A stretch of DNA of 22,273 nucleotides from Geodermatophilaceae bacterium (GTDB lineage Bacteria; Actinomycetota; Actinomycetes; Mycobacteriales; Geodermatophilaceae): the NCBI GenBank assembly GCA_013696785.1, contig JACCXW010000289.1:1-22273 (forward strand), written 5' to 3'. The notes under the pieces were generated by a model. It was not told the origin of the DNA. It saw only the letters and a list, made by a program, of their open reading frames with translations, and did no database searches. Below, in pieces: positions 15,421-22,273 of this stretch; the first letter of the stretch is position 1, and each line of letters begins with the position of its first letter. A program made the translations under genes and the position numbers.

Positions 15421-16983
15421 TCAGCGCCGGCGCCGGGTTCCGAACAGGGTCCGGCCGAGCGCGCTGCCAGCCGAGCGCATCAACGACTTGAACGCACCGG
15501 AGTCCAGGATCTGGGTCACCACCGACGGATCCTCCTGCGCCGTTCCCCGGCGGGTGCCGCGGGTCGGTGCGCTGTCTTTCCGCGGAGCCGGCGCCGGAGG
15601 GGGCGGCGGCGCGTTCACCCGGGCGGCCAGCCGTTCGTACGCCGAATCGCGATCCACCGCGTCGGCGTACCGCGCGTGCAGCCCTGAGGCGGCTACGACC
15701 TGCTGCCGGACAGCGCCCTCCGAGGGAGCCATCCGGGATCTGGGGGCCGGCAGCCTGATCCAGGCCACCGGGGTGGGTGCCCCCCGCTCGGACATCACCG
15801 TCACGACGGCCTCACCGATGCCAAGACCGGTCAGCGCCTCCTCGAGGTCGTAGTCAGCGGTCGACGGGTACGTGCGGACGGTCTTGCGCAGCGCGTCGGC
15901 GTCGTCGGGAGTGAAGGCCCGAAGCCCGTGCTGGATCCGGTTCCCGAGTTGCGCGAGCACCGCGTCAGGCAGATCGCCGGGGTTCTGCGTCACGAAGAAG
16001 ACCCCGACGCCTTTCGATCTGATCATTCGCACCGTCTGGGTGACCGCTTCCAGAAAGGCGTCAGAGGCGTCCCGGAAGAGCAGGTGCGCCTCGTCCAGGA
16101 AAACCACCAGCTTCGGCTTGTCGGCGTCACCGATTTCCGGCAGCGCGTCGAAGAGATCGGCCAGCACCCACATCAGGAAGGTGGAGAACAGCGTCGGGCG
16201 ATCCTGCAGGCCTTCGAGCTCCAGGCAGCTGATGATGCCCCGACCGTCGGCGGCGGTCCGCATGAGATCCGCGGTGTCGAACTCGGGCTCGCCGAAGAAC
16301 ACGTCGGCGCCGTCGTTCTCCAGTCCGACAAGTTCGCGCAGGATGACGCCGGCGGTAGCCGTCGACACCCCGCCGAGGCCCCTGAGTTCCGGTTTGCCGG
16401 CCTCGCTCGTGAGCCACGTGATCACCGCACGTAGATCTTTCAGATCGAGCAACGGCAAGCCCGCCCGGTCGGCCCAGTGGAACATCAGCCCAAGTGAGGA
16501 TTCCTGCGTCTCGTTGAGGCCGAGCACCTTCGCCAGGAGAACGGGTCCGAAGGACGTCATCGTCGCGCGCAATGGGATGCCATCCACGCCACCCCCGACC
16601 GAGCCGCCCACAGGGCCGCCGCCCAACGTGAAGAACGCCGTCGGGTACGCCGTCGGCGCCCAGGCGTCGCCCACTTCGGCCGACCGGGCGGCGACCTTCT
16701 CAGTGAGCTCCCCCGGCGTCGCCAGGCCGGACAGATCGCCCTTCACGTCCGCGGCGAACACCGCGACACCCTGCTCCGACAGCTGCTCGGCGAGTAGCTG
16801 AAGGGTCTTCGTCTTTCCGGTGCCGGTCGCCCCCGTGATCAGCCCGTGCCGGTTGAGCATTGACAGCGGGATCCGCACCTGCGCGGCCGGGTCGCAGGCC
16901 CCGTCATGCACGACGGCACCGAGGCGCAACGCCGGACCGGCAAAGGCGTAACCCGCAGAGATCCTGGCGGTGACCTCGGACAT
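15421..16983 (-). CDS. HerA-like ATPase, DUF853 family
   Basis: 520-aa P-loop ATPase of the HerA/FtsK-like branch, annotated in many genomes as DUF853. Motifs: Walker A GATGTGKT (51-58), AADVKGDLSGL (77-87, typical of this family), Walker B LVVFLDEAH (292-300) and the sensor stretch FFVTQNPGDLP (329-339) with Gln333. A Gly-rich insert (121-135) and a Pro-rich linker (459-467) before a basic C-terminus (ending in GTRRRR) are visible. ATG 16983 has an AAGGAGGGG ribosome site upstream; the longer open frame to 17658 is shadow of orn. Its role is not established; HerA relatives move DNA in repair or conjugation. It is divergent from orn, and in M. tuberculosis the same neighbours occur (Rv2510c and Rv2511, from memory). 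Confidence 0.9.
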   Translation of the reverse strand: MSEVTARISAGYAFAGPALRLGAVVHDGACDPAAQVRIPLSMLNRHGLITGATGTGKTKTLQLLAEQLSEQGVAVFAADVKGDLSGLATPGELTEKVAARSAEVGDAWAPTAYPTAFFTLGGGPVGGSVGGGVDGIPLRATMTSFGPVLLAKVLGLNETQESSLGLMFHWADRAGLPLLDLKDLRAVITWLTSEAGKPELRGLGGVSTATAGVILRELVGLENDGADVFFGEPEFDTADLMRTAADGRGIISCLELEGLQDRPTLFSTFLMWVLADLFDALPEIGDADKPKLVVFLDEAHLLFRDASDAFLEAVTQTVRMIRSKGVGVFFVTQNPGDLPDAVLAQLGNRIQHGLRAFTPDDADALRKTVRTYPSTADYDLEEALTGLGIGEAVVTVMSERGAPTPVAWIRLPAPRSRMAPSEGAVRQQVVAASGLHARYADAVDRDSAYERLAARVNAPPPPPAPAPRKDSAPTRGTRRGTAQEDPSVVTQILDSGAFKSLMRSAGSALGRTLFGTRRRR

Positions 16984-17070
16984 CGGTGCGCCCCTCCTTC
17001 CGCCGCCGCTCCTGCCCCCGAGCTGGCCGCCAGAGCCTAGACCGGCTGCTACATGCCTCCCGTAGGGTTC

Positions 17071-17109
17071 GCACGTGAGCGAGCGGAGCGAGCCGCACGT
17101 GAGCGAGCG
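17071..17109. repeat. Pair of 15-bp direct repeats, GC-rich intergenic element
   Basis: GCACGTGAGCGAGCG at 17071-17085 and again at 17095-17109, with GAGCGAGC between. Strings of this GAGCGAGCGGAGCGAGC kind are common between genes in high-GC actinobacteria. The element lies in the divergent spacer between the HerA-like ATPase and orn (16984-17166), which otherwise shows nothing but ribosome sites. Confidence 0.7.
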
Positions 17110-17166
17110 AAATTGCGGACACAGTGCGCCGGCAATGCGGCCGCCAAGCGCAGCGAGGGGTGCTCT

Positions 17167-17769
17167 TTGAGCGACAGACTGGTCTGGATCGACTGCGAGA
17201 TGACCGGCCTGGATCTCACTCACGACAAGATCATCGAGATCGCGGCGCTCGTGACCGATTCCGAACTGAACGTCCTTGGTGATGGTGTCGACATCGTGAT
17301 CCACGCCGAGGACAGCGACCTCGACGCGATGATCGAGGTGGTTGCCACGATGCATGCGCATTCGGGTTTGACCGATGAGGTGCGCCGCTCGACCGTGACT
17401 CTCGCGGACGCGCAGACGCAGGTCCTCGGCTACATCCGAGATCACGTGCCAACCGCCCGCACCGCGCCGCTGTGCGGGAATTCCATCGCCACCGACCGGG
17501 GTTTCCTGGCCCGCGACATGGTCGAGCTGGACGACTTCCTGCACTACCGGATGGTCGACGTCTCCTCGATCAAGGAGCTGACGCGGCGCTGGTACCCGCG
17601 GGTCTATTTCGCTCAGCCCACCAAGGGACTCGCCCACCGGGCGCTCGCCGACATCCACGAGTCGATCGAGGAGCTGCGGTACTACCGCAAGACCGTTTTC
17701 GTGGCCCCGCCCGGGCCTAGTACGGCGCAGGCCGCCGCGGCGGCCGGTGGCGCCGCCACGATCGGGTAA
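17167..17769 (+). CDS. orn: Oligoribonuclease
   Basis: 200-aa DEDDh 3'-5' exonuclease that degrades 2- to 5-mer RNAs, including pGpG from cyclic-di-GMP turnover, to mononucleotides in the cytoplasm. Catalytic residues: Asp9 and Glu11 (WIDCEMTGLD), Asp110 (NSIATDRGFLARDM), His157 (GLAHRALADI) and Asp162. The signature CEMTGL and the block YRMVDVSSIKELTRRWYP identify orn rather than another DEDD nuclease. The start is TTG 17167 with AGGGG 6 nt upstream; the frame runs open to 17053 but that part is the repeat-rich spacer. A low-complexity Ala/Gly tail (185-200) extends past the usual end. The gene precedes tRNA-His by 32 nt. Confidence 0.97.
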   Translation: MSDRLVWIDCEMTGLDLTHDKIIEIAALVTDSELNVLGDGVDIVIHAEDSDLDAMIEVVATMHAHSGLTDEVRRSTVTLADAQTQVLGYIRDHVPTARTAPLCGNSIATDRGFLARDMVELDDFLHYRMVDVSSIKELTRRWYPRVYFAQPTKGLAHRALADIHESIEELRYYRKTVFVAPPGPSTAQAAAAAGGAATIG

Positions 17770-17780
17770 CCTTCCTCAGC

Positions 17781-17798
17781 GGCCGCCGTGAGGTGGCC
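17781..17798 (+). other. GNRA-type hairpin between orn and tRNA-His
   Basis: GGCCGCC-GTGA-GGTGGCC: a 7-bp stem (one G-U) closed by a GTGA loop, starting 12 nt after the orn stop and ending 3 nt before the tRNA. No T-run follows. It could be a weak terminator for orn or a processing structure for an orn-tRNA transcript. Confidence 0.5.
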
Positions 17799-17801
17799 AT
17801 G

Positions 17802-17875
17802 GTGGGTGTAGCTCAGCTGGTTAGAGCACCGGGTTGTGATCCCGGGTGTCGCGGGTTCAAGTCCCGTCACTCACC
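17802..17875 (+). tRNA. tRNA-His (anticodon GTG)
   Basis: A full cloverleaf can be folded. The acceptor is GTGGGTG with CACTCAC (one G-U). The D arm is GCTCAGCTGGTTAGAGC. The anticodon stem CCGGG/CCCGG holds loop TTGTGAT, with anticodon GTG at 17836-17838. The T arm is GCGGG-TTCAAGT-CCCGT. The base before the acceptor (17801) is G and the discriminator is C (17875), giving the G-1:C73 pair that marks histidine tRNAs. CCA is not encoded. The gene follows orn, as in other actinobacteria. Its last nine bases overlap the antisense small membrane-protein gene. Confidence 0.97.
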
Positions 17876-18223
17876 CCGTTTGGGTCCCGTGTCCGCGGCG
17901 TGCAATTCGGCGAGATACCGGTTGTACGCCGCGAGTTCGGGATCGCCGCTGTCGTCGATGAGAACCCGTGGCGGGGGCGTCCCGGCCGGCGTGATGTCGC
18001 GCTCGGGGGGCCGGAGTTCGGCTTTGACCACACGCGCCCAGAAGAACAGCGCGAAGAGCCCGAACACCGGCCACTGCAGGGCGTAGCCGGCGTTCTGCAC
18101 GCCTCCGGTCTCGGACTCGAAGCGGGCCAACTGCCACCAGCCAAGCCACAGGCAGGTCGCAAAGGCGGCCAGCACGAACAGGTGCCCGACCAGCCAGGCC
18201 GGCGACAGCAGAATGCGGCGCAC
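17867..18223 (-). CDS. Small two-helix membrane protein, actinobacterial, unknown function
   Basis: 118 aa from GTG 18223 (no clear ribosome site; the frame continues to 18304 but that part is antisense to the yihY-like gene start). A short basic N-terminus (RRILLSPAW), helix 1 (about 9-28, ending LGWWQLARFES), a short loop with GGVQNAGYALQWP, helix 2 (about 50-64), then a charged, Pro-rich cytoplasmic tail. The WWQL(A/D)R and QNxGYALQWP motifs match a small family I recall throughout actinobacteria, sometimes mislabelled as transcriptional regulator. Function unknown. The stop codon lies inside the tRNA-His acceptor sequence on the other strand, so the 3' end of this gene is constrained by the tRNA. 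Confidence 0.75.
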   Translation of the reverse strand: MRRILLSPAWLVGHLFVLAAFATCLWLGWWQLARFESETGGVQNAGYALQWPVFGLFALFFWARVVKAELRPPERDITPAGTPPPRVLIDDSGDPELAAYNRYLAELHAADTGPKRGE

Positions 18224-18283
18224 GTGTGCACGGTACCGCCGCGCGGCCGTGTAGATCCCGCGCCGCCGGGGAACTGACTTGTC

Positions 18284-19285
18284 ATGAGCACTGATGTCGA
18301 GCACGAGAACGGGCGCAACGCCGCGAACCAGGATCCTCCCGGCGCCGACGCCGAGCGGCCGTCTGAGATCCCACGGCAGGGCTGGTTCCAGGTAATGAAG
18401 CGGGCCTTCGCCGAAGGCAAGAAGGACAACGTTTCCATGCTTGCCGCCGGACTCGCATACTTCGCGTTCCTCGCGCTGTTCCCGGCACTGATCGCGGCCG
18501 TTCTCATCTACGGGCTGGTGGCCGATCCCGCCGATGTCCAGGAACAGATCGATTCGCTGAGTGGAGCCCTCCCGCCCGAGGCGAAGAGCTTGATCAGCGA
18601 CCAGATGAGCTCGATCGCGTCCAGTTCCGGGGGTGCGCTCGGAATCGGCCTCGCCATCTCGCTCCTGGGCGCGCTGTGGAGCGTCTCCGGTGGAGTCAAC
18701 AACCTCATCAACGCGGTGAACGTCTGCTACGACGAGGATGAAACCCGGGGCTTCCTCAGGCTGCGGGGGCTCGCGCTGCTGTTGACCGTCGGCGGGATCC
18801 TGTTCATGGCTCTAGCGGTGGGGTTGGTCGCGGTGGCTCCGGTAGTCCTGGACGCCCTCAACCTTGGCACCCTCGGAACGATCCTGCTGCAGGTCGGCCG
18901 GTGGGTGCTGCTCGTGCTGCTCGTCGTAGTCGGGCTCGCCGTCGTATACCGCATCGCACCCGACCGGGACGCGCCGAAGTTCCGCTGGGTCTCGGTCGGC
19001 GCTGCCGTTGCCACCGTCATCTGGGTGATCGCCTCGGTCGGGTTCTCGCTCTACGTCAGCAACTTCAGCAGCTACGGCAAGACGTACGGCGCGCTCGCCG
19101 GCGTCATCGTGCTGTTGCTGTGGTTCTTCATCAGCGCCTACATCGTTCTGCTCGGTGCGGAGATCAACGCCGAGGCCGAGCAGCAGACCGCCCAGGACAC
19201 CACCAAGGGCCCGGAACGCCCGATGGGTCAGCGCGACGCGGTCAAGGCCGACAGCATGCCCGGCGGCGACGGCGAGGACTCCTAG
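18284..19285 (+). CDS. YihY/BrkB-family membrane protein
   Basis: 333-aa inner-membrane protein with about six helices, a hydrophilic acidic N-terminus (1-35) and a hydrophilic C-terminal tail (about 296-333). Family features: AAGLAYFAFLALFP (54-67) in the first helix, GGVNNLINAVNVCYD (136-150), VYRIAPD (221-227, the YxxxPD motif), and SNFSSYGKTYGALAGVI (259-275) before the last helix (LLLWFFISAYIVLLGAEINAE). These proteins were once called ribonuclease BN; that activity belongs to RNase Z, and the true role, perhaps transport or envelope-related, is unclear. It is divergent from the small membrane protein (60 bp apart). Downstream, 78 bp separate it from a convergent gene, with no clear terminator. 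Confidence 0.92.
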   Translation: MSTDVEHENGRNAANQDPPGADAERPSEIPRQGWFQVMKRAFAEGKKDNVSMLAAGLAYFAFLALFPALIAAVLIYGLVADPADVQEQIDSLSGALPPEAKSLISDQMSSIASSSGGALGIGLAISLLGALWSVSGGVNNLINAVNVCYDEDETRGFLRLRGLALLLTVGGILFMALAVGLVAVAPVVLDALNLGTLGTILLQVGRWVLLVLLVVVGLAVVYRIAPDRDAPKFRWVSVGAAVATVIWVIASVGFSLYVSNFSSYGKTYGALAGVIVLLLWFFISAYIVLLGAEINAEAEQQTAQDTTKGPERPMGQRDAVKADSMPGGDGEDS

Positions 19286-19363
19286 CAGCCACCGGATCAC
19301 GGACGGTGAACCGAAGGCCGTCGCACGCGAGGGGCCGCCCGGTGGAGAGATCGGCCGCCAACA

Positions 19364-21025
19364 TCACGGCGTCAGCAGGCTCAGCTTCCTTACGACCACG
19401 TCGAAGACGAAGTCATCGGCAGCCAAGGTCCGCCGGTCCGCCGTCACGAGGGTCAGCAACGCCTCATAGCGGCCCGGGGCGTCGTCCGCGCCTATCGGCA
19501 CGTTCACGGTGACTGTGCGCGTTCCGCCCGGGGGTATCTGCTGCTCGGTCCCCACCGTGCGGGTCACCAGCGTCCCGTCCGGTCGGCCCACCTGCAGCAG
19601 AAGGCGGCCGCTGACCGCGCTGCCTGTGTTGTTGCGCAGATACACCGTCACCTTCACGGTGCCCGGTGCGCTCACCTCCGCCCCGGCGTACAGCACGGCG
19701 GCAAGTTCGTGCGGCCGTTGGTCGTAGCGGTACAACTCATAGCCGTCCACGTCCCCGCGGGCGGTGAAGAAGACGGCGCCGTCGTAGGCGGTCATACCGG
19801 TCGGGTTGCTGCCGTCCTTGGCCGCCGTTCCGGTGAACAGCTCCTGCACCATGGACGCGACGCCTGCGGCGCTCGGGTCGAACACCCAGAGCTCGGCGTC
19901 CCGGTATGCACCCTGGCGCGGGTTCCTCGACGCGCCGAGATAGAGCTTGCCGTCCACTGCGGTCAGACCGCTCGGAAACGAACTCGAGGCCGGATCTCCG
20001 CCGGCGGAGGCGCTGATGTCCGCCGCTAGCTGCACCGCGCGAGTGACCGGGTCGAACCGCCAGAGTTCCACCCCGCCCTGAGGTCCGGCGGCGGGGAAGT
20101 AGACCATTCCGTCCAAGCCCTCGACATAGCTCGGGCTGGACGCCGCCGACCCGGGCTTCAGATCAGCGACGAGGCGGGTCCGGCCCGTCGCCGGGTCGAA
20201 GTCGTAGGGCTCGTAGCCACGTGCCGTCGTGTACGCCTGCAGATAGACCCGGCCGTATTCGCTTCCGAGGACGTTGACCACGAAGCTGTACCGGCCGGTG
20301 AAATTCGTCACCGCCACCAGCGCATCGCTGGTGGTGTCGTAGGCGAGAAGCTCCTGGCCCTCGGTCAGGCCCTCGATGGCTCCCACCAAATACAGCGTGT
20401 CGCCCATGCCGACACCGACGCTGAAGCCCGAGTCGACGCCGACATCCAGGATCTTCCTCAGCCCGCCCGCCCCACCGGACGACGGGTCGAACTCCCACAG
20501 CTGCTGGGTCTCCAAGAGCAGGTCATCGGTCTTGAAGTACAGGTCGTCTCCGGCCACGGTGAGCTGCTCGGCGAACGACCCTTCAGGCCCCGGGACCACG
20601 TCCGCGGCGAGCTGGGTCTCGTCGGTCGCCGGGTCGTACACGTACAGCTCGTCGCCGGTAGCAGGCGTGTCTGCCACGAAGAAGATACGGCCGTCGAGCA
20701 GGGTGAGTTGGCGCACGCTCGGCCCGCCGAAGCCTGGATCGACCAGGTCGGTGACGCGATACGTCGAGCCCTGTCCGCCGTTGGCTGCGGCGTCGTGCGC
20801 CCACAACTGCCGGTCGTCCTGGGCGTCGCCCGCGCCGAAGTACAAGACGTCGTCGGCGACGACGAACTCAGCGGGGTTGCTGCGCCCTTGGGGATTGATG
20901 TCTGAGACCTGGGTGATGAGCGGCGTCGGATCGGCGACCTCCGCGTGAGCTGCGGGCAACCCGGCGGTCAGCACGGCCAGCACGATCGTTGCACCGACGA
21001 GACTGCGAACCTGGCCACGCGTCAT
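19364..21025 (-). CDS. Secreted beta-propeller protein with C-terminal Ig-like domain
   Basis: 553 aa. A classical signal peptide (1-28, cut after AHA) is followed by a long repeat region with about eight copies of an ELWxxDPxT-type motif: QLWAHDA, ELYVYDPATDET, QLWEFDPSSGG, ELLAYDTTSD, PYDFDPATGRT, ELWRFDPVTRA, ELWVFDPSA, ELYRYDQ. This periodicity of about 50 residues fits a propeller like the ELWKSDG repeat family. The last 120 or so residues form a CARDB/Ig-like strand-rich domain (VKVTVYLRNNTGSAVSG, then GRYEALLTLVTADRRTLAAD). No membrane anchor or sorting signal is seen, so it is probably released. ATG 21025 fits the signal peptide; the frame upstream to 21304 belongs to the Fe-S gene. 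It starts 35 nt after the FDH-like gene and could share its transcript. Function unknown; binding or adhesion is likely. Confidence 0.85.
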   Translation of the reverse strand: MTRGQVRSLVGATIVLAVLTAGLPAAHAEVADPTPLITQVSDINPQGRSNPAEFVVADDVLYFGAGDAQDDRQLWAHDAAANGGQGSTYRVTDLVDPGFGGPSVRQLTLLDGRIFFVADTPATGDELYVYDPATDETQLAADVVPGPEGSFAEQLTVAGDDLYFKTDDLLLETQQLWEFDPSSGGAGGLRKILDVGVDSGFSVGVGMGDTLYLVGAIEGLTEGQELLAYDTTSDALVAVTNFTGRYSFVVNVLGSEYGRVYLQAYTTARGYEPYDFDPATGRTRLVADLKPGSAASSPSYVEGLDGMVYFPAAGPQGGVELWRFDPVTRAVQLAADISASAGGDPASSSFPSGLTAVDGKLYLGASRNPRQGAYRDAELWVFDPSAAGVASMVQELFTGTAAKDGSNPTGMTAYDGAVFFTARGDVDGYELYRYDQRPHELAAVLYAGAEVSAPGTVKVTVYLRNNTGSAVSGRLLLQVGRPDGTLVTRTVGTEQQIPPGGTRTVTVNVPIGADDAPGRYEALLTLVTADRRTLAADDFVFDVVVRKLSLLTP

Positions 21026-21060
21026 CTGAATCTCTTGATCGAGCCGCGACCGGACGGCCG

Positions 21061-22002
21061 TCAGCTCGGTTGGACGTGCTCGTAGCCGAAACGGCCCTTG
21101 ATACAGAGGTGCCCATGCGTCACCGAGTGGTCGATCGGCGAGTCGACCCGGACGATCCGGTTGTCCTGGGTGGTCAGTTCCAGGTTGCATCCCACCCCGC
21201 AGAACGTGCAGACGGTGGTGACCTGGTCCTGCTTGGACTCGTCCCACGTCCCGGCCCGCCGCATGTCGTACTCGCTCTTGGGCATCAGCGCCCCGGTCGG
21301 GCACACGCCAATGCAGTTGCCGCAGTAGACGCAGGCCGAGTCGGGCAGCGTGACGTCGAATTCGGTGGCGATCGTGGCGTCGAAGCCGCGACCGGCGACG
21401 GCGATCGCGAACGTGTTCTGGGCGTCCTCACCACACGCCTCGACACACTTGTAGCAGAGGATGCAGCGGGAGTAGTCCCGCACGTACAGCTCGTTGTCGA
21501 TCTTCGTCGGCTGCGCCACGGTCTCGGCGGTGAGGCCGTCCGGCACGTGATGGTGGCCGGCCTGCCGGCGATCGCGCTCCCCCGCCTCAGCGGCCGGACC
21601 CGGTGGGCCGTACCGCTTGATGTCGACGCCGTACTGATCCATCCAGCGATGGACGGAATCCTCGGCCAATGACATGTCGGTGGAGGAGGCCAGCAGTTCC
21701 AGGACCATCTTGCGGCTGTGCCGGACGCGCTCGCTGTCGGTCTTCACGACCATCCCGGCCTCGACCGTGCGCGAGCACGAGGGCACCAGGACCCGGGATC
21801 CGTCGACCTCGACCATGCAGACCCGACAGGCGTTGACCGGAGTCAGGTTGTCCAGATAGCACAGGGTGGGCGTGTCGATTCCCTGCTCGCGGCAGACGTC
21901 GAGGATCGTCGAGCCCTCCGTTGCCCGCAACGGCTCGCCGTCGAGTTCGATGTCGACCATGCGGCGGATGGCACCGAGCATGACGGGGGCATTACGACGC
22001 AT
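21061..22002 (-). CDS. Iron-sulfur protein like formate dehydrogenase alpha N-terminus, lacking the molybdopterin domain
   Basis: 313 aa from ATG 22002 (GAGGA 6 nt upstream). A 2Fe-2S ferredoxin-like domain has Cys48, 59, 62 and 76. Two 4Fe-4S sites have Cys180/183/186/190 and Cys224/227/230/234. A third motif of the Molybdop_Fe4S4 type has Cys265/268/272/300 (CTFCGVGC ... LCIKGRFGYEH). In FdsA/FdhA proteins this last motif opens the catalytic molybdopterin domain of about 600 residues; here a stop follows 13 residues after Cys300. The His-Cys 4Fe-4S site of NuoG-like proteins is also missing (LLASSTDMSLAED at 103-115). It overlaps the NuoF-like gene upstream by 11 nt. It may carry electrons between NAD-linked flavoprotein and a separate catalytic subunit, or be a truncated remnant. 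Confidence 0.85.
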   Translation of the reverse strand: MRRNAPVMLGAIRRMVDIELDGEPLRATEGSTILDVCREQGIDTPTLCYLDNLTPVNACRVCMVEVDGSRVLVPSCSRTVEAGMVVKTDSERVRHSRKMVLELLASSTDMSLAEDSVHRWMDQYGVDIKRYGPPGPAAEAGERDRRQAGHHHVPDGLTAETVAQPTKIDNELYVRDYSRCILCYKCVEACGEDAQNTFAIAVAGRGFDATIATEFDVTLPDSACVYCGNCIGVCPTGALMPKSEYDMRRAGTWDESKQDQVTTVCTFCGVGCNLELTTQDNRIVRVDSPIDHSVTHGHLCIKGRFGYEHVQPS

Positions 22003-22273
22003 CGGGGGTCCTCTGCTTGTTGCCGGTCGAGGACTCGGGGGTGCGCGAGGTGTCGGCGGCTCCGCTGGCACCGACCCCGAGCAGGTTCAGTGCCAGCGCG
22101 GACTGCAGCGCGGCCGGCGCGGTCTGGCCGAGGCCGCAGATCGAGGCGTCCTTCATCACGAGGGACAGCTCGGCGAGTAACTCGACATCGGCGTGGGTCG
22201 AGCCGTTGGAGCGCGACGCGTTTGAGCGGACGGTGCCGATGCGGGCCAGTGCCTCCTCCTGGCGGACGGTGCC
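21992..22273 (-). CDS. NuoF-like NAD-binding subunit of formate dehydrogenase or hydrogenase (C-terminal end only)
   Basis: The last 93 residues of a gene that enters from the right edge, ending in TAA at 21992-21994. The stretch GTVRQEEALARIG, then VMKDASICGLGQTAPAALQSAL, matches the end of NuoF/HoxF/FdsB proteins, and the Cys of ASICGLG is the last ligand of their 4Fe-4S cluster. A 35-residue Ser/Thr-rich tail (GASGAADTSRTPESSTG) follows the conserved part. These subunits bind FMN and NAD(H) in the cytoplasm. The 11-nt overlap with the Fe-S gene and the order NuoF-like then alpha-like fit an fdsGBA-type operon. Confidence 0.88.
   Translation of the reverse strand, partial: GTVRQEEALARIGTVRSNASRSNGSTHADVELLAELSLVMKDASICGLGQTAPAALQSALALNLLGVGASGAADTSRTPESSTGNKQRTPDAS

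Noticed and set aside
17053..17166. Longer orn start
   Set aside because: The added residues come from the repeat-rich spacer, and TTG 17167 has a proper ribosome site and the standard orn N-terminus.
21022..21063. Selenocysteine read-through of the TGA ending the FDH-like gene
   Set aside because: A second in-frame stop follows after 12 codons with no FDH-like sequence, and the Sec/Cys position of FDH lies far further into the protein.

Overview
The window is high-GC DNA (roughly two thirds G+C by eye, strong G/C preference at third codon positions, many GTG and TTG starts). It is very probably chromosome from an actinobacterium. Supporting this are the actinobacterial gene families, a tRNA-His without an encoded CCA end, and the order HerA-like ATPase / orn / tRNA-His, which I recall from mycobacteria and relatives. 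I cannot name a genus. I see no insertion sequence, phage gene, CRISPR array or rRNA.

Layout. (a) 1-1607, minus: a secreted galactose-oxidase-type copper radical oxidase, cut at its C-terminus by the window edge. (b) 1764-5478, plus: histidine kinase, LuxR-type response regulator, ABC ATPase and ABC-2 permease, with 4-nt overlaps inside each pair. The 156-bp divergent spacer between (a) and (b) carries clustered GTCAC/GTGAC inverted repeats. (c) 11129-5458, minus: gluconokinase, GntP gluconate permease, SppA-type peptidase and acetoacetyl-CoA synthetase, packed with a 10-nt gap, a 4-nt overlap and a 1-nt overlap. The last gene overlaps the ABC permease tail to tail by 21 bp. (d) 12970-11228, minus: a single-pass membrane protein with a degenerate NERD-like N-terminus, a Pro-rich repeat linker and an extracytoplasmic domain, preceded by a 22-bp tandem repeat array. 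(e) 15309-13151, minus: a Tat-exported protein whose stop overlaps the start of a polytopic membrane protein with many His/Asp/Trp motifs. Both are of unknown function. (f) 16983-15421 minus, then orn and tRNA-His on plus: a conserved housekeeping block. (g) A small two-helix membrane protein (minus, antisense to the tRNA end) divergent from a YihY/BrkB membrane protein (plus). (h) 22273-19364, minus: the C-terminal end of a NuoF-like flavoprotein, a formate-dehydrogenase-alpha-like iron-sulfur protein that stops just before the molybdopterin domain, and a secreted beta-propeller protein.

How the parts may work together. Block (b) looks like a self-contained signal-responsive exporter. Block (c) brings in and phosphorylates gluconate and activates acetoacetate, with a peptidase in the same transcription unit. 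Block (h) is the electron-transfer arm of a formate dehydrogenase or related NAD-linked complex whose catalytic domain is not in the window. The least explained pieces are the Tat-protein/His-rich membrane-protein pair, the NERD-like membrane protein with its repeat-bearing upstream region, and the shortened FDH alpha gene.
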